In this document: one piece after another, positions 19,135 through 23,721 of the stretch | How the letters are laid out: the number at the start of each line of letters is the position of its first letter | Numbering within the stretch: position 1 is the stretch's first letter | From: a virus | Length of the DNA: 23,721 bases | Strand: one strand, 5' to 3' | IMG/VR virus record: IMGVR_UViG_3300032236_002080 | Coordinates: 1 to 23,721 of that record | Notes under the pieces: model-generated | What the model was told of the DNA's origin: nothing | Seen by the model: the letters and a program-made list of their open reading frames with translations, nothing else | Database searches by the model: none | Program-made: the position numbers and the translations under genes

Positions 19135-19350
19135 ATGGCCTACTATATCAGAATTAGAAAACTCGACCCAATGACCAGCACAGTGGTGCAACAAGTCAGC
19201 AACATCACCATAAATGGCTGCCAAGCGGGCACAGTTTTGGGAGTTCAGGGAACTGGACTGTTTAGTTATTCCTTGGAAATTGCAGCAGATCCCGGAGAGC
19301 AGGTTACCTGTGCAGGAACAAGTTTGGTTGCTTTTAGCACCCGACTGTGA
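19135..19350 (+). CDS. 71-residue protein ending the Hint cassette
   Basis: ATG at 19135 is 9 nt after the Hint protein's stop, with AAGGA 6 nt upstream, so it is well placed for translation. The product starts MAYYIRIRKLDPMTSTVV and is probably beta-rich. It has two cysteines (Cys29, Cys59) and no obvious membrane segment. I do not recognise the family. The position makes it the last gene of the fibre/adhesin block, because a late-promoter motif follows directly. It may be a small accessory or chaperone of the preceding tail proteins, which is inference from location only. Confidence 0.7.
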   Translation: MAYYIRIRKLDPMTSTVVQQVSNITINGCQAGTVLGVQGTGLFSYSLEIAADPGEQVTCAGTSLVAFSTRL

Positions 19351-19356
19351 CTGCCA

Positions 19357-19364
19357 GATAAATA
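19357..19364 (+). promoter_or_regulatory. Candidate T4-type late promoter before the 100-aa gene and thyX
   Basis: GATAAATA, identical to the motif at 152-159, ends 26 nt before the ATG at 19391. It lies in the 40-nt gap after the fibre block and is followed by a strong RBS (GGAGGG). It would start a transcript covering the 100-residue gene and thyX. Confidence 0.6.
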
Positions 19365-19390
19365 CTATGACAATCGAATAGGAGGGTGCT

Positions 19391-19693
19391 ATGGCCAAGA
19401 CCAACGACGCCGTGTGGGACAACATATTTGAAAGTGTTGTTATGGCGGAGCAACCACCAGCAAAATATATAATCGAAGCATTTGTCACAACCAAAAGCGG
19501 AACCACCTACAAAGTTTCCGGTAAGGACTTCCTGGATTTGTGGCGCACCGAGCAGCAGAAAGGAAGCGAGGAAAGCCTCATGGTCTACTGCAAAGTCAGC
19601 TTGGATTTTACTCGCATCAAGAGAGACGTCAGTCGCTGGGCCAACAGCCTGGTCAAACAGATTGAGTCAGAGTTCCCCAAACAAGTTGACTGA
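19391..19693 (+). CDS. Conserved hypothetical T4-like phage protein, 100 aa
   Basis: This small protein begins MAKTNDAVWDNIFESVV, then PPAKYIIEAFVTTKSGTTYK and SGKDFLDLW. It has a charged helical C-half containing LDFTRIKRDVSRWANSLVKQ. It resembles a small conserved protein of T4-like cyanophages (my recollection, not a search). No catalytic motif is visible. GGAGGG lies 6 nt before the ATG, the best RBS in the window, and a late-promoter motif lies just upstream, so strong late expression is likely. thyX follows after a 44-nt gap containing a hairpin. Function unknown. Confidence 0.82.
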   Translation: MAKTNDAVWDNIFESVVMAEQPPAKYIIEAFVTTKSGTTYKVSGKDFLDLWRTEQQKGSEESLMVYCKVSLDFTRIKRDVSRWANSLVKQIESEFPKQVD

Positions 19694-19702
19694 CCGTCTG
19701 CC

Positions 19703-19729
19703 CTGAGTTATCATTAGTGATAAACTCAG
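19703..19729 (+). promoter_or_regulatory. Hairpin overlapping the thyX ribosome-binding site
   Basis: CTGAGTTATCA (19703-19713) pairs with TGATAAACTCAG (19718-19729), giving 11 pairs with one bulged A and loop TTAG. The 3' arm covers the first two bases of the thyX Shine-Dalgarno AGAGGT (19728-19733). There is no U-tract, so it is not a classical terminator. RNA processing or translational control of thyX is possible. Confidence 0.5.
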
Positions 19730-19737
19730 AGGTAAGT

Positions 19738-20658
19738 ATGACAACTCAAGACCAAATACGAAACGATCAGCGATACAGACCAGTCTTGGATTCGGGCTTT
19801 ATTGGCCTAATTGATGCCATGGGTGATGATGCCAGCATCGCCCGAGCGGCCCGAGTAAGCTATGGCGAAGGCACCAAGACAGTGAGAGAAGACACTGGAT
19901 TGTTGAGATACCTCATGAAGCATGATCATACCAGTCCTTTTGAGATGGTGGAGTTTTTGTTTCACATCAAAATGCCCATCTTCCTGGCACGGCAGCATGT
20001 GCGGCATCGCACAGCCAGCATGAATGAATACAGCGGCCGTTACAGTGAAATGAGTGCAGAGTTCTATATTCCCGAAAAGAAACGCATGCAGGGACAAGAC
20101 ACTGTCAACAACAAACAGGGCAGTGCAGATCCTCTCAGCAATTTTGATGCAACGGAGGTTTGGGAAACCATACAACATGCCAATGTGGAAAGTCTGCATG
20201 CCTACAAAGATCTCTTGAAGGCCCGGCCCCACAGCGGCAACATCAGCCTGAGTCGAGAATTGGCACGTATTGTGTTGCCAGTCAGCAACTATACGGAAAT
20301 GTATTGGAAGATGGATCTCAAGAATCTGCTGCACTACATTGGTTTGAGAATGGACTCACACGCACAGTGGGAAATTCAACAGTATGCCCAATACATGGCA
20401 GAGTTTGTCAAGCAGAGATGCCCCATCACTTGGCAGGCTTTTATGGATTACAAATATCAAAGCATCAAGATCAGCCGTGGAGAAAGTGCTCTCTTGGTTG
20501 ATGCTGTGGCTCACAGCAACGTAAATGAATGCTCAGTAAAAGCCAGTATGCGAGCACTTGTGGAGCAGCATGGTGATGAAAAAACATTGTGTTCTCATTA
20601 TGGTATATCACCCAAAGAGCTGCTGGAATTTGTCAGCAAACTGAAATTCCGTATGTGA
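19738..20658 (+). CDS. thyX: Flavin-dependent thymidylate synthase ThyX
   Basis: This 306-residue enzyme methylates dUMP to dTMP using methylenetetrahydrofolate, FAD and NADPH, feeding phage DNA synthesis. The ThyX signature RHRTASMNEYSGRYS is at residues 89-103, preceded by KHDHTSPFEMVEFLFHIKMP (61-80), which belongs to the fold. The C-terminal half has the family's SRELARIVLP and WKMDLKNLLHYIGLRM. The ATG at 19738 is chosen because AGAGGT sits 4 nt before it; an in-frame GTG at 19717 lies inside the upstream hairpin. Length is at the long end for the family. It shares the late-type transcript of the 100-residue gene and ends at a strong terminator. Confidence 0.96.
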   Translation: MTTQDQIRNDQRYRPVLDSGFIGLIDAMGDDASIARAARVSYGEGTKTVREDTGLLRYLMKHDHTSPFEMVEFLFHIKMPIFLARQHVRHRTASMNEYSGRYSEMSAEFYIPEKKRMQGQDTVNNKQGSADPLSNFDATEVWETIQHANVESLHAYKDLLKARPHSGNISLSRELARIVLPVSNYTEMYWKMDLKNLLHYIGLRMDSHAQWEIQQYAQYMAEFVKQRCPITWQAFMDYKYQSIKISRGESALLVDAVAHSNVNECSVKASMRALVEQHGDEKTLCSHYGISPKELLEFVSKLKFRM

Positions 20659-20660
20659 TG

Positions 20661-20687
20661 AAAAAGCCCGGCAATGCCGGGCTTTTT
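20661..20687. terminator. Bidirectional Rho-independent terminator
   Basis: AAAAAGCCCGGC (20661-20672) and GCCGGGCTTTTT (20676-20687) form a perfect 12-bp stem with loop AAT. The A-run and T-run give U-tracts on both strands. It lies exactly between convergent stops: thyX ends at 20658 and the leftward 208-residue gene ends at 20689. Confidence 0.95.
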
Positions 20688-20688
20688 A

Positions 20689-21315
20689 TTAGGCTGTTTG
20701 TTTTGTGGATTTTTTGGTTTTCTTGGGCGCCAAATCCGGCATCAATTGATATGCCTGCTGCCGGCGTGCGGCGGCATCAGCCTCCAACATTTCTGCCATG
20801 ACAATCAAATCACGGGCCTTGCTGGCTCGAGTTTCTTCGTTCATGACTTCGGCGTTGTGAGCATGTGGATTGAAGTTGCTCATGGCCTGTTGTGCAATGC
20901 GTGCTTCGTCGGGGTCCATGTCGGCAAGGTCGCTGATGTTGGTTTCGTTGCGGCTGGCCCGGATGGCGTTGAGAACGTCCTTGAGTGGCCACTTGGTGCC
21001 CTTGTTGGGAGTCAGTGTGACCAAATCAACAGGAACCTTTTGCAGGCGCCCGCTTTGATGGAATTTGGTCAGCAAGCTGGTGTTGCTGCCGTCGGGGCTT
21101 ACTCGGCGATCCAGGATGTCTGCCAGGTTTTCGCTTTGTTGTGCATCATCGCTGTCTATCAGTCGGCGCATGGTTTGTTGGAACATGTCAGGCAAGCTGT
21201 CGGTGTCAATTACCAAACAGTTGCCCTCGTCTCCCGGCAAGCTCATGAAAACCACAGCCACCTTGTTGCCGGTGTTGTTCATTACGCCTATGTGGCGTGT
21301 CATTCCTTCAAACAT
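20689..21315 (-). CDS. Conserved phage protein of unknown function, 208 aa
   Basis: The start is ATG at 21315 with AGGAG 7 nt upstream; it overlaps the preceding gene by 8 nt (ATGTTTGA). A longer in-frame start at 21393 would overlap that gene further and has no comparable support. The N-terminal part (MTRHIGVMNNTGNKVAVVFM, then DTDSLPDMFQQTM, LADILDRRVSPDG and VPVDLVTLTP) resembles a protein often seen in uncultured T4-like phages, to my memory without an assigned function. The C-terminal third is helical and charged (MDPDEARIAQQAM, then RDLIVMAEMLEADAAARRQQ) and ends in a lysine-rich tail, APKKTKKSTKQTA. No enzyme motif is visible. It is the last gene of the leftward operon, right before the terminator. 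Confidence 0.85.
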   Translation of the reverse strand: MFEGMTRHIGVMNNTGNKVAVVFMSLPGDEGNCLVIDTDSLPDMFQQTMRRLIDSDDAQQSENLADILDRRVSPDGSNTSLLTKFHQSGRLQKVPVDLVTLTPNKGTKWPLKDVLNAIRASRNETNISDLADMDPDEARIAQQAMSNFNPHAHNAEVMNEETRASKARDLIVMAEMLEADAAARRQQAYQLMPDLAPKKTKKSTKQTA

Positions 21316-21589
21316 TTTGTGCTCCTTGCTGTTCCTTTGTGGCTGCATCTGCACCCTGCAAAAATTTGTTGATCCGATCCCAGCAGTTACCAATGGCAGC
21401 CAGCTCTGATGCTCGGAAGGCTCCTCGGGTGGTAGCCAAATCTATAATATGGCTTGCCATGCGAATATCATCAAGTGTAATGGTGGGCTGTGGTTCAGCG
21501 GGCTGTGGTGGTTGCGCTGCTGATTCAAACGTGTTTAACCCCACCGGTCCCGCAGGACCAAATGGGGATTGTGCTGTAAATGTGTTCAT
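21308..21589 (-). CDS. Small conserved T4-like phage protein, 93 aa
   Basis: ATG at 21589 has GGAGGA 6 nt upstream, a strong RBS; longer in-frame starts would run back through the HNH gene. The N-terminal 40 residues are Pro/Ala/Gln-rich and probably flexible. The rest is a compact helical part, TLDDIRMASHIIDLATTRGA then FRASELAAIGNCWDRINKFL. This DL...IDLA..RGAF...E...G..Y/W..I..FL pattern is familiar from small conserved proteins of cyanophage-type genomes; function unknown. It is translationally coupled to the 208-residue gene by an 8-nt overlap and separated from the HNH gene by a 53-nt gap holding an inverted repeat. Confidence 0.83.
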   Translation of the reverse strand: MNTFTAQSPFGPAGPVGLNTFESAAQPPQPAEPQPTITLDDIRMASHIIDLATTRGAFRASELAAIGNCWDRINKFLQGADAATKEQQGAQNV

Positions 21590-21604
21590 TTTGATCCTCC
21601 GACC

Positions 21605-21644
21605 AAATACTAATGATCTCTCGGGGAGATGTCTATTAGTATTT
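21605..21644 (-). repeat. Two-tier inverted repeat between HNH gene and 93-aa gene
   Basis: AAATACTAAT (21605-21614) and ATTAGTATTT (21635-21644) are perfect 10-bp reverse complements. Nested inside, ATCTC (21616-21620) and GAGAT (21626-21630) form a second stem around TCGGG. The outer arm overlaps the TAA of the HNH gene. There is no U-tract afterwards, so processing, transcript stabilisation or a binding site is as likely as termination. Confidence 0.6.
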
Positions 21645-22197
21645 AATCGTGGGATCCCTGTACGGTCAATAATTCTGCAGGCCAGGGCAAATACGGTGTC
21701 CAGGAACGATGCGGAATCACCATGGGCCTCTGACAAGCCACTGATACCAAACCATAATAATCGGGTTTTACTGGCTTGATGCGCGGCTTGAGTGTGGTGC
21801 GATGCCCTTTGGCACTGTTGCACTTTGTGCAGCAACTCACCACATTCTCCCAGCGAGTCACACCGCCCTTGACACGCGGAACAACATGGTCCACAGTCAC
21901 AGTGTTGAGGTCCAGATCGCATGAACAATACTGGCAACGGAAATGGTCACGCAACAGCAGGTTATATCTGCTGTATCTGATGTTGTTCTTCTTTTTTACA
22001 TAGCGATTGCACACCATGACACTGGGCACAGGCCAACTTTGACGGCTGCTGCGGACACTCCACTCGCTGTAATATTCCACAGGGCGTGCCTCGTCATTGA
22101 ACCACGCCTTCATGCTGTCTTGCCAGTTGTAGCTGCTGATGGGAATCAGACTGAGAGGGGAATAATCCTGATTTAAAATCAGTGTGTGTCCAGCCAT
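21643..22197 (-). CDS. HNH endonuclease
   Basis: This 184-residue protein has the HNH/McrA-type beta-beta-alpha metal nuclease core. A zinc ribbon pair Cys88/Cys91 (RCQYC) comes first, then VDHVVPRVKGG with Asp103-His104, then RWENVVSCCTKCNSAKG with Asn118, Cys123/Cys126, Asn127 and Lys130. The N-terminus (HTLILNQDYSPLSLIPISS, residues 4-22) is the usual pre-domain of the bacterial and phage HNH subfamily with this layout. Such proteins nick or cut DNA and may be free-standing homing-type or degradative nucleases. It is free-standing here, with no intron or intein around it. The RBS is weak. A sigma70-like promoter lies about 35 nt upstream. Confidence 0.92.
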   Translation of the reverse strand: MAGHTLILNQDYSPLSLIPISSYNWQDSMKAWFNDEARPVEYYSEWSVRSSRQSWPVPSVMVCNRYVKKKNNIRYSRYNLLLRDHFRCQYCSCDLDLNTVTVDHVVPRVKGGVTRWENVVSCCTKCNSAKGHRTTLKPRIKPVKPDYYGLVSVACQRPMVIPHRSWTPYLPWPAELLTVQGSHD

Positions 22198-22211
22198 AAT
22201 ACACCGTGGGG

Positions 22212-22403
22212 TTAATGTTGTTGTGAGTACATTATACTATAGGTCGTCATATAGCACAACGACAAACTTGCCCAAAAAACAGTCTGAAACACTGCTAAAC
22301 TCAGGGTAAAACTATCATGAATCTGGAAGCACAGATTAGCACAGTTTCCAGCAACTGGAAGGCTAATAACAAGACTCAACAGTATCCAAAAATACCCGGG
22401 CAT
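22212..22403 (-). CDS. 63-residue hydrophobic protein, possible late membrane protein
   Basis: The open frame fits between the MazG-like gene (stop ends at 22422, gap 18 nt) and the HNH gene (gap 14 nt) in the same direction. AAAGG is 6 nt before the ATG, and a perfect late consensus TATAAATA lies 26 nt before it. Two hydrophobic segments are visible: GYFWILLSLVISLPVAG (3-19) and TLSLAVFQTVFWASLSLCY (33-51). The N-terminus could also be a signal peptide, with Cys21 after LPVAGN. A holin-like or other small membrane role would fit late expression but is inference. No family is recognised. The codon range also holds an antisense 30-codon frame (22317-22409, plus strand) with a poorer start. Confidence 0.5.
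   Translation of the reverse strand: MPGYFWILLSLVISLPVAGNCANLCFQIHDSFTLSLAVFQTVFWASLSLCYMTTYSIMYSQQH
22231..22259 (-). promoter_or_regulatory. Candidate host-type or middle promoter for the HNH gene
   Basis: On the minus strand TATAAT (22231-22236) is a perfect -10. A partial -35 TTGTGC (22254-22259) lies at 17-nt spacing. TGTGCTATA (22250-22258) also matches 7 of 9 positions of the T4 MotA box, 13 nt from the -10. Transcription would start roughly 25-30 nt before the HNH ATG. Confidence 0.45.
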
Positions 22404-22421
22404 GGCTAACCTTTGTTGCGA

Positions 22422-22715
22422 CTAGCAATTATTTATACCATAATGTGTCAAAAACCAGGAGTATTTCAGTAACTTGGATTTCTTGCGTGTGGCAGCCTCT
22501 TGCACAACCTTGGGGTCAATACCCAGCTGGTCCACTGCAATGTCAATAATTGCCAAGACATCACCCAGCTCTGTTGCCAGGTGTTCCAGATTGCTGTGAT
22601 CTGAGTTATACCAGGAGTCTGGACCCCAGCGGTGGATTTTGGCCACCGCTTGAATCACCTCGCTGCATTCCTCTGCCAGGATAACCAGGGCCTCGTCTGT
22701 GCCATTGCTTATCAT
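22422..22715 (-). CDS. MazG-like nucleotide pyrophosphohydrolase
   Basis: This 97-residue, single-domain MazG-type protein has the metal-binding helices: residues 14-25 carry AEECSEVIQAVA (the EExxE pattern) and residues 47-60 carry ATELGDVLAIIDIA (ExxD). These enzymes hydrolyse (d)NTPs to monophosphate and pyrophosphate. Phage versions are thought to adjust nucleotide pools or alarmone-like signals, which is known for the family but not shown here. The ATG overlaps the kinase stop by 4 nt (ATGA), so the two are co-translated. The last codons contain the late-promoter motif of the downstream 63-residue gene. The C-terminal tail, about 25 residues after the domain, is not distinctive. Confidence 0.88.
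   Translation of the reverse strand: MISNGTDEALVILAEECSEVIQAVAKIHRWGPDSWYNSDHSNLEHLATELGDVLAIIDIAVDQLGIDPKVVQEAATRKKSKLLKYSWFLTHYGINNC
22430..22437 (-). promoter_or_regulatory. Perfect late promoter consensus upstream of the 63-aa gene
   Basis: The minus strand reads TATAAATA, an exact T4 late consensus, inside the last codons of the MazG-like gene. It ends 26 nt before the ATG at 22403. This is the only exact copy noticed in the window, and its spacing is close to that of the three plus-strand candidates. Confidence 0.6.
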
Positions 22716-23182
22716 GCCACAATGATCCTGTCAAAGCCTTCAGCCTCTGTGGGAGGCTCAAGCTGGCTGGCCATGCCCTGAACAATGTGCGCCGGGATGG
22801 TTTTGCCGGGTCGGCTTGCCAGTCGACGCTGGAGTTCAGCTGGTTCGGGAGTGGCAAAGAACACTGCCACCTTGGTGTAGGTATCAGGAACCTGGGCCAG
22901 CTTGCTCGCTCGGCTCTTGGCCGTTACATTTGTTTGGTCCCATATAATATCCCGGTCTGTCTTGATCGCGACCCGCAGTTTGTCGTGCATTTCGGCTGTG
23001 GCGCTCTTGATCTCTTTGGAGAACACTTCACTGTAGGTCTTGCCTTGTGATTCAGCGCGGCGATCGATAATTGCATCAGTGCTAATCACCACAGTGTTTG
23101 ACCAGTCAAACACTGAATGCTGGGCAATCCAAGTGCTCTTGCCGCTTGCGGGCACGCCTATAAGCATATACAGGGTGGGCAT
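22712..23182 (-). CDS. P-loop kinase, polynucleotide-kinase-like
   Basis: This 156-residue P-loop protein has Walker A GVPASGKST (residues 9-17, with Lys15 and Ser16 as in T4 Pnk), Asp36 in STDAIID as the likely counterpart of the T4 Pnk general base Asp35, WDQTNV as a later motif, and a C-terminal arginine-rich lid RRLASRPGKTIP. It corresponds to the kinase half of T4 polynucleotide kinase. The phosphatase half is absent, giving about half the length. It may phosphorylate 5'-OH ends of nucleic acid or a small substrate; the AAA_33-type family is broad. The gene starts 2 nt after the aldolase stop with a GAGAG-type RBS and overlaps the MazG gene by 4 nt. A 10-bp perfect hairpin lies in its early codons. 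Confidence 0.85.
   Translation of the reverse strand: MPTLYMLIGVPASGKSTWIAQHSVFDWSNTVVISTDAIIDRRAESQGKTYSEVFSKEIKSATAEMHDKLRVAIKTDRDIIWDQTNVTAKSRASKLAQVPDTYTKVAVFFATPEPAELQRRLASRPGKTIPAHIVQGMASQLEPPTEAEGFDRIIVA
23092..23115. repeat. 10-bp perfect inverted repeat inside the kinase gene
   Basis: CAGTGTTTGA (23092-23101) and TCAAACACTG (23106-23115) are perfect reverse complements around CCAG. In the kinase mRNA the stem falls around codons 23-30. It may be a chance result of coding sequence or an mRNA structure near the start of the gene. Confidence 0.5.
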
Positions 23183-23184
23183 GA

Positions 23185-23721
23185 TTATTCTCTCGCTGTG
23201 GGGTTTATGAATACCTTGGCATTATAGCACAACAACACAACTTCGCAACAGTGATTTAGCCTTTCAATGTGACTCCAGGCCGTCCAGGGGTCGTCTGCCA
23301 TGGCCACAACACCGTGTTGTTTGATACCCACAATATCAAAATCCGAACTGCCATCATTATAAATCTGCATGCATTGTGCCACTTTGATGCCCAGTTCGTT
23401 TGTCTGGGCTGGCAACACAGGAACACTGGGGCCCACACGGGTATAGATCAGTTCACCAAACTCTGCTGCAATGCGCTGTAGATCGAAACCAGCCATCATG
23501 GCAGCCACAATGTGAGTGGCATGCACATGGATAACCCAGCGCTCGGCGGTATTGATGGTTCTCTGCAATGCATAATGCAGGGGCAGTTCGCCGCTGGGTC
23601 GCAACTCTTGACCCTGGAACCCCTGCATGATCTGGGCACAGGAGTCCACAATACCCAGGGACATGGGCTGAATAGGCACGTTGATGAGATGATCCTCAGT
23701 CATGATGTTTTTCCGCACCCC
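23185..23721 (-). CDS. Class II aldolase/adducin family protein (5' end outside window)
   Basis: The frame runs open to the right edge. The visible 179 codons start within the family pattern after the usual TP(S/T)G (GVRKNIMTEDHL). The GTG at 23718 and ATG at 23703 are therefore probably internal, with roughly 40 N-terminal residues missing. Active-site landmarks of FucA-type enzymes are present: Glu in RPSGELPLH (E73-like), the zinc pair HVH in VIHVHATH, and the third His in GIKQHGVVAM, followed by the helix DPWTAWSHIERL. Fuculose-phosphate aldolases and relatives split or dehydrate sugar phosphates. The retained Glu favours an aldolase-like rather than AraD-epimerase-like site; the substrate is unknown. 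It heads the visible leftward operon, 2 nt before the kinase, and is uncommon in T4-like phages. Confidence 0.87.
   Translation of the reverse strand, partial: GVRKNIMTEDHLINVPIQPMSLGIVDSCAQIMQGFQGQELRPSGELPLHYALQRTINTAERWVIHVHATHIVAAMMAGFDLQRIAAEFGELIYTRVGPSVPVLPAQTNELGIKVAQCMQIYNDGSSDFDIVGIKQHGVVAMADDPWTAWSHIERLNHCCEVVLLCYNAKVFINPTARE

Noticed and set aside
20674-21372. 232-codon plus-strand frame after thyX
   Set aside because: It is antisense to the 208-residue gene, starts inside the terminator and has no RBS. The minus frame has an RBS and coupled neighbours.
21643-22197. HNH gene as part of a group I intron
   Set aside because: The genes on both sides are complete and unsplit, and no intron-like split gene is seen.
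22317-22409. 30-codon plus-strand frame (MNLEAQISTV...)
   Set aside because: Its nearest Shine-Dalgarno-like sequence (AGGG) is about 11 nt away. The antisense 63-residue frame has a better RBS, a late promoter and fits the operon.
23221-23248. TATAAT with TTGCGA at 16 nt on the minus strand, before the kinase
   Set aside because: It falls within the last codons of the aldolase in a tightly packed operon, so it may be chance. The evidence is too weak for a feature.
1-23721. tRNA genes, CRISPR arrays, insertion sequences, attachment sites
   Set aside because: No cloverleaf-like intergenic stretch, regular repeat-spacer pattern, transposase or integrase was found; intergenic space is very small.

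Overview
The window is a piece of a T4-like ("far-T4") myovirus genome, most like the T4-related phages of marine and freshwater metagenomes. The evidence is a baseplate-wedge block (gp25, then a large gp6, then a giant 3,106-residue virion protein), a fibre/adhesin block, ThyX, small conserved T4-like proteins, and T4-type late promoter motifs (TATAAATA-like). There are no rRNA, tRNA or transposon genes and no CRISPR array. The host cannot be read from this sequence.

Left to right: positions 1-151 hold the 5' end of a leftward gene cut by the window edge. A 32-base divergent gap carries a late-promoter motif. From 184 to 20658 everything reads rightward with gaps of a few bases or small overlaps. 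Baseplate: gp25, gp6, giant protein, a 51-residue mini-gene and a 196-residue structural protein. Fibres and adhesins: two paralogous fibres, one with a gp53-like tip and one with a glycine-rich tip, then two paralogous proteins that end in Hint (intein/hedgehog-type) domains, then a 71-residue protein. Last come a 100-residue conserved protein and thyX. A perfect 12-bp bidirectional terminator (20661-20687) separates this block from the leftward genes.

The leftward operon runs from the right edge to 20689: a class II aldolase cut at its 5' end, a P-loop polynucleotide-kinase-like protein, a MazG-like pyrophosphohydrolase, a 63-residue hydrophobic protein, an HNH endonuclease, and 93- and 208-residue conserved phage proteins. 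ThyX, MazG and the kinase fit phage nucleotide and nucleic-acid metabolism. The aldolase is an unusual addition.

Most notable are the twin Hint-domain proteins. One keeps the catalytic Cys and the terminal His-Asn but has Gln in place of the TxxH His. The other keeps Cys and TxxH but ends His-Ser. Neither has anything that could serve as a C-extein. Also notable is a small hydrophobic leftward gene (22212-22403) with a perfect TATAAATA 26 nt before its ATG, close to the 24-26 nt spacing of the three rightward late-promoter candidates. No gene-free stretch exceeds 300 bases.
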